Shown: piece by piece, positions 8,909 through 18,140 of the stretch
Numbering within the stretch: the stretch's first letter is position 1
Layout: each line of letters starts with the position of its first letter
DNA from: Treponema putidum
GTDB taxonomy: Bacteria; Spirochaetota; Spirochaetia; Treponematales; Treponemataceae
NCBI RefSeq assembly: GCF_000755145.1
Contig: NZ_CP009228.1
Coordinates: 1,659,694-1,723,693, forward strand
Reading direction: 5' to 3'
Length of the DNA: 64,000 nucleotides
Position numbers and translations under genes: made by a program
Notes under the pieces: generated by a model
Told to the model about the DNA's origin: nothing
Seen by the model: only the letters and a program-made list of their open reading frames with translations
Database searches by the model: none

Positions 8909-10681
8909 ATGGAAGATATTAAAACTACATGGCAAAAAATTATTGCCGAAACTTTAAACGATATAGCTCCCGAATCATGCGGTAAGATTTTGCCTGAACA
9001 GATAAATATGGAAACTCCTCCTAATCCTGAGATGGGAGATGTAGCCTTTCCTCTTTTCACATTTGCAAAGAGCTTTAAAGCCGCTCCGGCTAAGATTGCA
9101 TCGGATGTTTGTGCCCGCATTTTACAAAACGAAGATATAAAAAAATACGGGAATCCTAAGGCGATTGGCCCTTATCTAAATATCTTTCTTGCCAAAGGGG
9201 ATTTAGCCTCGAATGTTTTGGATAAGGTTTTAAAGGAAAAAGAAAATTACGGGAAAACTTCTTCTCTTTCAGGCAAAAGAATTATGGTTGAGTTTTCAAG
9301 CCCAAACACAAATAAGCCTCTTCACCTCGGCCATCTGCGTAACGATGCCTTGGGTGAAAGTATTTCGCGTATTTTAAAATTTTGCGGGGCCGATGTTTTT
9401 AAGGTAAACATTATAAACGATCGGGGCGTTCATATCTGTAAGTCCATGATAGCCTATCAAAAATTCGGCGAAGGAAAAACTCCCGAAAGCGAAAACATAA
9501 AGTCTGACCGCTTTGTCGGGGATATGTATGTTGCTTTCCATAAATACAGTCAGGAAAATCCCGAAAAGGCAGAAGCCGAGGCAAAGCAGATGCTTTTGGA
9601 TTGGGAAGCCGGAGAGAACAAAGCTCTTATCGATCTTTGGAAGAAAATGAATGGCTGGGCGATAGACGGTATTAAGGAAACCTACAAGAGGACGGGCATC
9701 TCTTTTGATAAACTTTATTTTGAAAGCGAAACTTATTTAAAAGGAAAGGATCAGATATTAAAAGGTTTGGAGGCCGGAGTTTTTTATAAAGAAGAGGACG
9801 GTTCCGTTTGGGTTGACCTTTCTCCAATCAAGCTCGACAAAAAAGTATTGCTGAGAAGCGACGGAACCTCTCTTTATATGACTCAGGACATAGGTACGGC
9901 AATTTCCCGCCACAAGGATTGGCCTTTTAATCAGCTGATCTATGTTGTAGGAAACGAACAGGAATATCACTTTAAGGTTCTTTTTTATGTTTTAAAACAG
10001 CTCGGCTTTGAATGGTCTGACGACCTCTATCATCTTTCTTACGGAATGGTAAACCTGCCTGAAGGAAAAATGAAAAGCCGCGAAGGTACGGTTGTGGATG
10101 CCGATGACCTTATCAATTCTTTGCAAGATGAGGCCTTAAAAAAAATTGAAGAAAACGGAAGAGAAAAGGAAGTGGGCGATGCCTCAGCTGCTGCCGAAAA
10201 CATTGCCGTCGGAGCCCTGCATTATTTTCTTTTACAGGTAAGCCCTAAAAAGGATATGCTTTTTAATCCTAAAGAGTCCCTTTCTTTTACCGGAAACACA
10301 GGCCCCTATCTTCAATACATGGGTGCAAGAATTTCTTCTATTTTAAGAAAGGCCGAAACAGCCGAAGGCAAAGAAAAGTTAAAGAACGGAAAACTCAATG
10401 CTTCTCTTTTGACAACTGAATCCGAATGGGAACTGTTAAAGACCTTAGAAGACTTCCCTGAACAAGTTGAACGGGCGGCCTTGCGTAAAGATCCGAGTGC
10501 CCTTACAGCTTATCTTTATGAGCTTTCAAAGGCATTCAGCCGCTTCTACAGGGATTGCCCCATTCTTTCGGGAGAAAATGCCGACCTTTCCTATACAAGA
10601 ATGGAATTGGCAAGGGCTACAAAGATAGTGCTTCAAAATGCAATGAACTTGGTACTCATTCCGTTTATGGAAATAATGTAA
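8909..10681 (+). CDS. argS: Arginyl-tRNA synthetase
   Basis: 590 aa, normal length for the class Ia enzyme that charges tRNA-Arg. The N-terminal additional domain is at residues 1-110. The HIGH-type signature is HLGH in NTNKPLHLGHLRND (near 138). A KMSK-like loop follows in EGKMKSREGT (near 390), and the C-terminal helical domain contains GNTGPYLQYMGARISSILRK. The ATG follows the promoter closely, so the message is nearly leaderless. The frame is intact with no internal stop. Confidence 0.97.
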   Translation: MEDIKTTWQKIIAETLNDIAPESCGKILPEQINMETPPNPEMGDVAFPLFTFAKSFKAAPAKIASDVCARILQNEDIKKYGNPKAIGPYLNIFLAKGDLASNVLDKVLKEKENYGKTSSLSGKRIMVEFSSPNTNKPLHLGHLRNDALGESISRILKFCGADVFKVNIINDRGVHICKSMIAYQKFGEGKTPESENIKSDRFVGDMYVAFHKYSQENPEKAEAEAKQMLLDWEAGENKALIDLWKKMNGWAIDGIKETYKRTGISFDKLYFESETYLKGKDQILKGLEAGVFYKEEDGSVWVDLSPIKLDKKVLLRSDGTSLYMTQDIGTAISRHKDWPFNQLIYVVGNEQEYHFKVLFYVLKQLGFEWSDDLYHLSYGMVNLPEGKMKSREGTVVDADDLINSLQDEALKKIEENGREKEVGDASAAAENIAVGALHYFLLQVSPKKDMLFNPKESLSFTGNTGPYLQYMGARISSILRKAETAEGKEKLKNGKLNASLLTTESEWELLKTLEDFPEQVERAALRKDPSALTAYLYELSKAFSRFYRDCPILSGENADLSYTRMELARATKIVLQNAMNLVLIPFMEIM

Positions 10682-10729
10682 ACTTTTTATAAATTATTTT
10701 TTTAAAATTACTAAACGATTTATAAAATT

Positions 10730-10757
10730 ATGATAATACTAATAGGAGTATTATCAT
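10730..10757 (+). promoter_or_regulatory. Hairpin enclosing the comF ribosome-binding site
   Basis: ATGATAATAC (10730-10739) and GTATTATCAT (10748-10757) are perfectly complementary. The AGGAG Shine-Dalgarno (10744-10748) falls in the 8-nt loop and the comF ATG (10756-10758) lies at the end of the right arm. The structure could limit ribosome access and be temperature- or factor-sensitive; that is inference. Confidence 0.5.
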
Positions 10758-11610
10758 GATAAAAAAAATTAAACTAAGAGCTTTGACTTATCTGCGGAAT
10801 ATTTATGCCCGAATAATTTGTCCGCAAGTTTGTTTCTTTTGCGGGGAAGAAACGGGAACGGGTATTCCGTTGTGCAGCAAATGTTTACAAAAAGAAATTA
10901 CCGAGCCTGTTTTGTTCCGGCTTAAAAATCCTGAAAAGTTTTGTTCATCTTGCGGAAAAATTTTAATTTCCGAAAAAGAATTTTGCACGGACTGCAGGGC
11001 TAAATTAAGAGAAAAAGAAAATCTAAGAACAGAAGAAAGGGAAAAGACCGAAAAGGAAGATTGTGCAAAACATCTTCTCATTCAATCCGATTTTCTCAAA
11101 AAGGTTTACACCATCTATCCTTACAAGGGCAGGGGAGGAGAAGTTTTGCGTTTATGGAAAAATCAAAACATGCGGGGCTTTGCAGGAATCTATGCTTCTG
11201 CCCTTGCTTCCTTTATCGAAGGGGTGCCTGAACTTCAACATATTCCGATGGTGCCGGTTCCGCCCCGTCCTAAAAAGATTAAAACCAAGGGCTGGGATCA
11301 AATAGAAGATATGTCTCTTTATTTGGAACATATTTATAATCTTCCAATCTTGCGTTGTTTAAAGCGAAGGGACGGGGCTTCTCAAAAAAGTCTTTCCAAA
11401 GAAAAACGGGCAAGCAATCTAAAAAGAAAGATTTTTTTAAAAAGGCAAAGATCCTTTTTAAAATCGAAAAACTCAAAACAACCTTTACCGGAAAAGCTCA
11501 TAATCTTAGACGATGTTATGACTACCGGAGCAACCCTTAACTTTTGTGCGGAGGCATTAAAAGAGGGAGGCTGCAAAGAAGTGATCGGCCTCTGTCTCTT
11601 TTTTGATTAA
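10756..11610 (+). CDS. comF: ComF family phosphoribosyltransferase-like protein
   Basis: 284 aa. Two CxxC pairs near the N terminus (VCFFCGEE and LCSKCLQK, then FCSSCGKI and FCTDCRAK) form the zinc-finger region of ComF. A PRTase fold follows, with the PRPP-binding loop LIILDDVMTTGATLNFC near residue 247. ComF is needed for DNA uptake in competent bacteria, but close relatives occur in many non-competent ones. A Lys/Glu-rich insert at about 80-100 is longer than usual. It follows argS by 74 nt and could be co-transcribed. Confidence 0.9.
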   Translation: MIKKIKLRALTYLRNIYARIICPQVCFFCGEETGTGIPLCSKCLQKEITEPVLFRLKNPEKFCSSCGKILISEKEFCTDCRAKLREKENLRTEEREKTEKEDCAKHLLIQSDFLKKVYTIYPYKGRGGEVLRLWKNQNMRGFAGIYASALASFIEGVPELQHIPMVPVPPRPKKIKTKGWDQIEDMSLYLEHIYNLPILRCLKRRDGASQKSLSKEKRASNLKRKIFLKRQRSFLKSKNSKQPLPEKLIILDDVMTTGATLNFCAEALKEGGCKEVIGLCLFFD

Positions 11611-11618
11611 GCACCTTT

Positions 11619-12299
11619 TTAAATATCGAACCTTGTTCCGCTTTGTACAAAGCTGAAAAAATTTCCGTTCGGGACTAAGATTATATGATCCAAAAGTTTG
11701 ATGCCTAAGATTTTTCCGGCCTCGTAAAGGCGCCTTGTCAATTCCATATCTTCTTTTGAGGGCTCCAAATTTCCCGAAGGATGATTATGGGCTGCAATTA
11801 TTGAAGCTGCCCTGTCTTTTAAAGGGTCGGAATACACTTCACGGGGATGCACAATTGTTCGATTGATAGTCCCGACGCTTACAACACGGGTTGCAATAAT
11901 TTCGTTTGCTCCGTTTAAGGAGATGCAGATAAAATGTTCCTGATTCCTGTCGGCGTAGTGCTGTAAAAGCGGAACTACATCTGTCGGGTGTGAAATAGTG
12001 CGGCTCTTGTTGTCATAATACCTTCTTCCCAATTCCATAGCAGCAAGTATTGTTGCTATTTTTGAATCCCCCATCCCGCGGATAGAACGCAGATAGCCCT
12101 CAATTTTTTCAGGCTTTGCCCTATCGATGTGCAGAATAATATCATCGGCCAACTCTTTTACGGGTTTATCCTTAATACCTGTGCGTAAAAGAATGGCCAC
12201 CAAATCAGAGTCGCTTAAATTTTGAGGCCCGTACTCTAAAAGCCTTTCCCTCATATCGGGTTTGTCCGTATTGGACGAATTTTTATAGTCTATCATCAA
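11619..12299 (-). CDS. radC: RadC/JAB1-MPN family protein
   Basis: 226 aa. An N-terminal helix-hairpin-helix region (RSIRGMGDSKIATILAAMELGRR) precedes a JAMM-type metal site, AAHNHPSGNLEPSKEDMELT, with the His-x-His...Asp ligands near residues 166-178. The old name 'DNA repair protein RadC' is historic; family members are proteasome-like metalloprotease folds of uncertain role. It converges with comF, with only 8 nt between stops. Confidence 0.93.
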   Translation of the reverse strand: MMIDYKNSSNTDKPDMRERLLEYGPQNLSDSDLVAILLRTGIKDKPVKELADDIILHIDRAKPEKIEGYLRSIRGMGDSKIATILAAMELGRRYYDNKSRTISHPTDVVPLLQHYADRNQEHFICISLNGANEIIATRVVSVGTINRTIVHPREVYSDPLKDRAASIIAAHNHPSGNLEPSKEDMELTRRLYEAGKILGIKLLDHIILVPNGNFFSFVQSGTRFDI

Positions 12300-12351
12300 T
12301 TATGTTATATGTATTATTTGAAATATTTAGTACTTTTTATAAAATTATCGA

Positions 12352-13785
12352 TTAAAGTTTTTGATAAAATCCGTCTATAAATTTTCTAAAAGCGGAGCCT
12401 TCTTTTATATCGATTGGGCAGATAAGAGGAATGGTCTTTAGCACAATGTCTGATTCTTTTATACGGTATTCAAGTGTTCCTATTTGCTGACCTGCAAAAA
12501 GGGGCGCTCTTATTGAATCGGGTAAAGTTATAACCTGTTCTATATGCCGCTCATCGTGTTTAAATACCGTAAGATAGTCTTGCGAAAAGGCCTCATCGGC
12601 GAGGAGAGGTATAAAGGCAGAAGTCTTAGGAGCGAGGTTTGAACCTAGGACGCTTACACTTCTTCTAATTTTGTTGTGCTCCCTTATGTCGAAACTTGTA
12701 AAATTATCGAATGCAAAATTCATAAGTTTGATGGAATTTTTTTCCCGTGTGGAAATCCCATCATCAAAATTTTTCCATTTTCCTCCTAAGATAACTGCAA
12801 TAAAACGCTCTCCGTTTTTTTGAGCCGTAAGCGAAATATTAAAACCGGACTCGTAGATAAAGCCGGTCTTTAAACCGTCACAGCCTTCTATTTTTTTTAG
12901 GAGGGTATTGGTAGCCGGCTTAATTTGAAACTGCTTTAAACCGGCGGAATTCTTTTTGATAAGATTATGTTTTTGAGGATAGTTGATTGAACTAACCGAA
13001 TGAAACTTTTTTAAGTTTTCAGGATATTGTTTTAAATAGTGAAGGGAAAATAAGGCAAAGTCCCTTGCCGTGGTTTGATCTTTTTCGCTTAAGCCCGAAG
13101 AATCCTCAAAGCGGGTGGATCTTAGTCCCATCTTCTTAACGGCCTCGTTCATTTTGAACGTAAACTTTTTAAGACTTCCTTCCGTAAGCAGGGCAGCTGC
13201 AAGGGCTGCATCATTCCCCGAGCAAACAGCCATTCCCCTTATCAATTCTCCTATACTTAAACTTTGATTTTCTCCCAAGCCCATCCACGCCGCTCCTTTG
13301 GGCAGAAAAATGGCCCAAGCCTCCTTAGGCGGAAAAACGATCTTTTCCAAATCTTTAAACTCAGGCTTTTGAAGCATGGTATAAATTGTTACCAGCTTTG
13401 TAAGGGAAGCCGGAGGGATTATTTTATCGGCATTGTATTCGGCTAAAATCGTTCCGGTTTTTGCGTGAATAAGAATGTAGGACTCGGCATCGATTTTAGG
13501 TAATTCTATTTTTTTGGCCGAGGGGTTAATATTAGAAGACGATGATTTTACGGGCAAAAAATTTTCTATGGAATTAAGGGGCGGAAAGTCTGAGTTAATC
13601 TTATGCCGGCTGTAAAAGGTTTTAAGAGCCGCTTTTTTTTCTTCTTGTGAAACCTCAAGAGGCTGTGCTTTTTTTAATTCCGAAACATGGAAAAAAACAA
13701 AACCTGCAAGGCTCAAAACACAAAAAAACACAGCAGCAAAAAGAACAAAAATAAATTTTATAATTCCTTTTGTGCCGTGTTTCAT
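12352..13785 (-). CDS. dacA: D-alanyl-D-alanine carboxypeptidase (PBP5/DacA family)
   Basis: 477 aa. An N-terminal membrane anchor (about 10-32) puts the enzyme outside the inner membrane, where it trims D-Ala from peptidoglycan stem peptides. All three serine-peptidase motifs are present: SxxK as PPASLTKL (near 128), SxN as VCSGNDAAL (near 188) and KTG as DGLKTGFIYESG (near 307). A C-terminal beta domain of about 100 residues follows. About 80 linker residues before the catalytic domain make it longer than typical PBP5. Confidence 0.93.
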   Translation of the reverse strand: MKHGTKGIIKFIFVLFAAVFFCVLSLAGFVFFHVSELKKAQPLEVSQEEKKAALKTFYSRHKINSDFPPLNSIENFLPVKSSSSNINPSAKKIELPKIDAESYILIHAKTGTILAEYNADKIIPPASLTKLVTIYTMLQKPEFKDLEKIVFPPKEAWAIFLPKGAAWMGLGENQSLSIGELIRGMAVCSGNDAALAAALLTEGSLKKFTFKMNEAVKKMGLRSTRFEDSSGLSEKDQTTARDFALFSLHYLKQYPENLKKFHSVSSINYPQKHNLIKKNSAGLKQFQIKPATNTLLKKIEGCDGLKTGFIYESGFNISLTAQKNGERFIAVILGGKWKNFDDGISTREKNSIKLMNFAFDNFTSFDIREHNKIRRSVSVLGSNLAPKTSAFIPLLADEAFSQDYLTVFKHDERHIEQVITLPDSIRAPLFAGQQIGTLEYRIKESDIVLKTIPLICPIDIKEGSAFRKFIDGFYQKL

Positions 13786-13815
13786 TTTTTTTAAGGTCTT
13801 AATTTTTAGTAAGAG

Positions 13816-15236
13816 TTAAAACTCTGCCGACTTTGGTGCCCGCGGGAAAGGGATAACATCCCTTATGTTTGCCATACCCGTAACATATAGGAGGAGACGC
13901 TCAAAGCCGAGCCCGAAGCCCGAATGAGGAACCGTACCGTATCGGCGGAGGTCAAGGTACCACCAATAGTCTTCTTCCCTTAAACCCAATTCCTTAATTC
14001 GCCCTTGTAAAATATCGAGGTTTTCTTCTCTTTGGGAGCCTCCGATTATTTCGCCCAAGCCCGGTACAAGTACGTCCATTGCCCGCACGGTTTTTCCGTC
14101 CTCGTTTAACTTCATATAAAAGGATTTAATCTCCTTGGGATAGTTTGTAACTATTACCGGCCCCTTATACACTTCCTCGGTCAAAAATCTTTCATGCTCG
14201 CTCTGGAGGTCGCAGCCCCAATAGGGCTTAAACTCAAAGCGGTCAACGTGCTTTTCAAGTTCGGTTATAGCCTCAGTGTAGGTAAGGCGTGTAAAGGGTG
14301 TGTTTACGACATTTTTGAGCATCTCGATAAGCCCTTTTTTGATTCTTGAATCAAAAAAGGCCAAATCCTCTTTGCATTTTTCCAAGGCCCATTTTAAAAG
14401 GTAGACGATAAAATCTTCTGCCAGCTCCATGTTTTCTTTTATGGTAAAAAAGGACATTTCGGGTTCTACCATCCAAAATTCTGCAAGGTGGCGGCTTGTG
14501 TTCGAGTTTTCCGCTCTGAAGGTCGGGCCGAAGGTGTAAATTCGAGAAAGAGCCGTTGCATAGGCTTCTCCTTCAAGCTGGCCTGAAACGGTCAGGTTAG
14601 CCTGCTTGCCGAAAAAATCTTGAGAATAATCTATTTTAAAAGAATCGGGATCCTTTTTTCTCTTAAAGCTTTTTTTACCGTTTCTTCTATATCGAAGGTC
14701 GTAACATGGAACATTTCGCCTGCACCCTCGCAGTCCGAGCCGGTAATAATAGGCGTATGCACATATTGAAAACCTCTTTCATTAAAAAAGGTGTGAATCG
14801 CATAGGCCATCTGGCTCCTCACGCGTGCAACAGCCCCGAAGGTATTGGTACGTGCCCTCAAGTGAGCCGTTTCTCTTAAAAATTCCATGCTATGACGCTT
14901 TTTTTGTAAAGGATATTTTTCCTGATCAGCCTCACCGAAAATATGGATATTATTAGCCTGAAGTTCAACACTTTGCCCTGCCGCAGGGGAGGGAACGAGA
15001 TTACCTGAAACCTTTACCGAAGCTCCGGTACCGGCTTTTTTTAAGAGAGCTTCAGTATTATTATCGAGACCGGTATCCCTGTCAAATGCTGCCTGAATGG
15101 AGGCAAAACAAGAGCCGTCATTGATCTCAATAAAAACCAAATTCTTGGTTTCCCGCTTTGTGCGAACCCAGCCGTAAACATCGATTGCTTGGCCTTTCGG
15201 TTCGGAGGTTAAAATATCTTTAATTAAATGTATCAT
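13816..15236 (-). pseudogene. asnS: Asparaginyl-tRNA synthetase, split by a one-base frameshift
   Basis: Class IIb synthetase that charges tRNA-Asn. The first frame (14631-15236) has the OB-fold anticodon domain and the start of the catalytic core ([18 protein letters not shown]), then stops after EKRIPILLK. The continuation lies one base off: [19 protein letters not shown], then motif 2 [16 protein letters not shown], and then the frame open to 13816 with motif 3 [12 protein letters not shown]. The shift is in a run of six A on the coding strand (14654-14659); seven A restores a 473-aa enzyme of normal length. All motifs on both sides are intact, so the break is recent or a base-calling error. 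The start at 15236 (MIHLIKDIL) is 9 nt after a strong -10 box. Confidence 0.93.
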
Positions 15237-15245
15237 AATAGGTAT

Positions 15246-15273
15246 ATTATATGTCAAATTCCGATTCTGTCAA
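15246..15273 (-). promoter_or_regulatory. Sigma70-type promoter of asnS
   Basis: Read on the minus strand: TTGACA (15273-15268), 16-nt spacer, TATAAT (15251-15246). The first usable ATG is 9 nt after the -10 hexamer, so the mRNA would be leaderless or nearly so. Confidence 0.7.
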
Positions 15274-15304
15274 GCAATTAAATTTTTATTAAATTTTTAT
15301 TCTA

Positions 15305-15333
15305 TTGACCGCTCCTATTCAATGTGATAAAAT
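15305..15333 (+). promoter_or_regulatory. Sigma70-type promoter of the pyrD-pyrK fusion gene
   Basis: TTGACC (15305-15310), 17-nt spacer, TAAAAT (15328-15333), 42 nt before the ATG, with GCAAGGAGGGGAA as a strong ribosome-binding site. It is divergent from the asnS promoter, 32 nt away. Confidence 0.65.
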
Positions 15334-15375
15334 TACATGAATATCAATAGATAGAAAAATCGGCAAGGAGGGGAA

Positions 15376-17151
15376 ATGAAAAACAAGGCTGAAATAATAC
15401 AAAAAATTAAAAATGCAGGGCTTGCAGCGAGGGAAGGAAGGGCGGAGCCTTTACTTGCAACCGTTTCAGGTGTTCTTTCTACAAAACCTAATTTGATAAG
15501 ATATTGCGCCGATGAGCTGGGTTTCGGCCTTGTTACCACAAAGAGTTTTCAAGTGCTGCCTAATCCGGGAAACCGCGAACCCATCCTTTGTGAGCCCGAA
15601 CTGGGCTGTTTCGGCAATTCTGTGGGCTTGCGTAACTGCGGAATGGAACAGGCCGTAAAAGAGCTAAAAGAGCTCCGCTCCTCATGGAAAACCGATTCTA
15701 TTTTAAACGTTTCCCTTTCGGCCTCAAATCCCGAAGATTTTATCAGCCTTGTGAAGGGCTTTGAAGAATTAGCCGACTGCTTTGAGCTTAATTTTTCATG
15801 TCCCCATGCTTCGGCAGGCTTCGGTGCCTCCATAGGCTGCGACCCTGCGATTGCCTCAGAATACGTAAAGGCGATAAAAAAAGCCAACCCTGATTGTGCC
15901 GTGCCGATTTTTGTAAAACTTACCCCCAATGTTGAAGATATAGGAGCCATAGCTTCCGCCGTAATCGAATCCGGGGCAGACGGCATAACGGCTATCAACA
16001 CTGTAGGCCCCACGGTTTACATTGAACCCCATTCGGGAAAGCCCATCTTACAAAATAAACTCGGCGGAAAGGGCGGCATGAGCGGCAAATGGGTGTTTCC
16101 AAGGGCTTTAGAATGTATCGGGCAAATACGGAAGGCTGTAGGAGAAGAAATTCCTATAATCGGAATGGGCGGCGTTATGACAGGCTCTCAAGCAGCCGAA
16201 CTCATCAAAGCGGGTGCCGATATAATAGGCATAGGCTCTGCGTGCGGTATGCTTGAGCAGGATGATTTAAAGCCGTTTTTTCAAAACCTTGCCTCAGATG
16301 CTCTAAACTGCATACGCGGAAAAGAAACCGACAAAACTTCCTCCTTTTTGCGCAAAAACAAGGCCTTGGAGTATGAAGCTAAAACCATCGTAAAAATCGA
16401 AAAAGAAAGTGAAGATATTATAATCATTACCCTAAACGGAAAATGTAAATTCGAAGCCGGTCAATTTGTGTTTTTATGGATTCCCGAAGTTGGAGAAAAG
16501 CCCTTCTCCCTTGCGGAAGCCGATCCTATAAGCCTTATAATAAAAAAACGCGGTCCATTTACCGAAGCTCTTTTTAAACTAAAAGAAGGGGATACAATCT
16601 ATATGAGGGGGCCTTACGGCAAAGGAATAAGGCCGCCTAAAACCGAAAATGCCCTTTTAATTGCCGGCGGAACAGGAGTTGCAGTATTACCGGCTCTTGC
16701 AAAGCGCCTAAAAAAACAGGGAACTTTAATTTCTACCTATGTGGGAACTTCCGAAGAAATTAGAAAAAAGGGACCCAACGGCATCGAAAAAATTCTAATC
16801 GAATGCGGAGCATATAAAAAGATAGCCGACAAGGGCGTTATCGGCAGGGTTTTAAATCAATTCCAAAAAGACATTATTGAAAAAAATACAGGTCTTCCCA
16901 TTCGGTCTAAGTCTGAAAATATCTCAAAGCCGGAATTCTTTGCCGCTTATCTGGTAGGCCCTATGATATTTATGCGCCGTGCTTCAGAAATCCTTTTAAA
17001 ATTGGGAGTCCGAAAGCCTCAGATTTTTATGTCATTAGAGATGAATACGATGTGCGGTGTGGGAATTTGCGGAGAGTGTTCTTGCGGAAACATCTTAACC
17101 TGTAAAAAAGGAACCTTTGTAAGTTTGGATAGGATTGATAATTTTTATTAA
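15376..17151 (+). CDS. pyrDK: Dihydroorotate dehydrogenase catalytic and electron-transfer subunits fused (PyrD-PyrK)
   Basis: 591 aa. Residues 1-310 are a class 1B PyrD barrel: TTKSFQVLPNPGNREP, ELNFSCPHAS with the catalytic Cys, IFVKLTPNV, GGKGGMSG and IPIIGMGGV for FMN binding. Residues about 330-591 are a PyrK ferredoxin reductase-like unit: KFEAGQFVFLW (FAD), IAGGTGVAVLPALA (NAD), and a Cys cluster CGVGICGECSCGNILTC for the [2Fe-2S] centre. Class 1B enzymes are normally a PyrD2-PyrK2 complex of separate chains that pass electrons to NAD+. Here both are one polypeptide with no stop between. It oxidises dihydroorotate in pyrimidine synthesis; pyrE is 2 kb downstream on the same strand. Confidence 0.93.
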   Translation: MKNKAEIIQKIKNAGLAAREGRAEPLLATVSGVLSTKPNLIRYCADELGFGLVTTKSFQVLPNPGNREPILCEPELGCFGNSVGLRNCGMEQAVKELKELRSSWKTDSILNVSLSASNPEDFISLVKGFEELADCFELNFSCPHASAGFGASIGCDPAIASEYVKAIKKANPDCAVPIFVKLTPNVEDIGAIASAVIESGADGITAINTVGPTVYIEPHSGKPILQNKLGGKGGMSGKWVFPRALECIGQIRKAVGEEIPIIGMGGVMTGSQAAELIKAGADIIGIGSACGMLEQDDLKPFFQNLASDALNCIRGKETDKTSSFLRKNKALEYEAKTIVKIEKESEDIIIITLNGKCKFEAGQFVFLWIPEVGEKPFSLAEADPISLIIKKRGPFTEALFKLKEGDTIYMRGPYGKGIRPPKTENALLIAGGTGVAVLPALAKRLKKQGTLISTYVGTSEEIRKKGPNGIEKILIECGAYKKIADKGVIGRVLNQFQKDIIEKNTGLPIRSKSENISKPEFFAAYLVGPMIFMRRASEILLKLGVRKPQIFMSLEMNTMCGVGICGECSCGNILTCKKGTFVSLDRIDNFY

Positions 17152-17195
17152 ATTGCTCAAAATAATCCGTTATAGGACACATTACAGCAAAACGA

Positions 17196-17224
17196 TTGAA
17201 AACTAAAGTGTTCTATGATATAAT
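17196..17224 (+). promoter_or_regulatory. Sigma70-type promoter of the FNT channel gene
   Basis: TTGAAA (17196-17201), 17-nt spacer, TATAAT (17219-17224), 21 nt before the ATG. An imperfect inverted repeat (TATAGGACAC near 17171 and GTGTTCTATG overlapping the spacer) may be an operator. Confidence 0.65.
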
Positions 17225-17245
17225 CTGCATATAAGGGATAAAGTT

Positions 17246-18082
17246 ATGTCTGAAAAAATGTATTGTGATCCGGCCGAGATTTTGGAAGTAACGGTACAAA
17301 AGGGTATTGTAAAGGCTTCGACTCCTGTGTGGAAGCTTCTTTGCTTAGGATTTTTAGCAGGGGTTTTTATTGCTTTTGCTTCGGAAGGCTCCAATATGGC
17401 TGCCTGCGGGCTTTTTGCAAAACCTGAAACTTACGGGCTTGGAAAATTCGTTGCAGGGCTTATCTTTCCTGTAGGCCTTATCTTGGTGCTCCTTGCCGGA
17501 GCCGAGCTTTTTACGGGAAATAATTTAATCATTGCAGCCGTTTTAGAAAAAAAAGTAAGTCTTACTGCAATGCTTAAAAACTGGATTGCCGTTTATATCG
17601 GGAATCTTATAGGTTCTGTTTTTATTGCTTTTTTGATTGTACAAAGCGGACAGCTTTCAAGCGGAGCAAGCCTTTTGGGCGGAATTACCGTAAAGATTGC
17701 TTACGGTAAAGTTTCTCTTTCTTTTGTGCAGGCAGTTTTTTTAGGAATCATGTGTAATTGGCTGGTTTGCCTTGCAGTCTGGCTTTGCTATGGTGCTAAG
17801 GATATGACCGGAAAAATGCTTGCCGCTTTTTTCCCGATTTGGCTTTTTATAACTTCAGGTTTTGAGCACAGTGTTGCAAACATGTATTATATCCCCGCAG
17901 GGATTTTCTCGAAAAGCGTTCCGGCCTATGCTGCCGCTTCCGGTCTTTCAGCCGAGGCTCTTTCAAATATAAATTGGGCTGCTTTTTTTATAAAGAATTT
18001 AATGCCCGTTACCATCGGGAACATAATAGGCGGAGCCTTTTTTGTCGGAATGTTTTATTGGATTTGCTATAAGAAAAAATAA
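17246..18082 (+). CDS. Formate/nitrite transporter (FNT) family channel
   Basis: 278 aa, the usual FNT length. Six hydrophobic segments are visible. The paired re-entrant-loop signatures are GLIFPVGLILVLLAGAELFTGN near residue 72 and LGIMCNWLVCLAVWLCYGAKDM near 168. FNT pentamers pass small monovalent anions such as formate, nitrite, hydrosulfide or lactate/acetate across the inner membrane. The sequence does not settle which. A fermentative treponeme would plausibly export formate or acetate, but this is inference. Confidence 0.92.
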   Translation: MSEKMYCDPAEILEVTVQKGIVKASTPVWKLLCLGFLAGVFIAFASEGSNMAACGLFAKPETYGLGKFVAGLIFPVGLILVLLAGAELFTGNNLIIAAVLEKKVSLTAMLKNWIAVYIGNLIGSVFIAFLIVQSGQLSSGASLLGGITVKIAYGKVSLSFVQAVFLGIMCNWLVCLAVWLCYGAKDMTGKMLAAFFPIWLFITSGFEHSVANMYYIPAGIFSKSVPAYAAASGLSAEALSNINWAAFFIKNLMPVTIGNIIGGAFFVGMFYWICYKKK

Positions 18083-18140
18083 TTTTTTTCGGAAGTTTCT
18101 GCTTCCTGCAAAAAATTTTTATTAAGGGAGACTTTAAATT

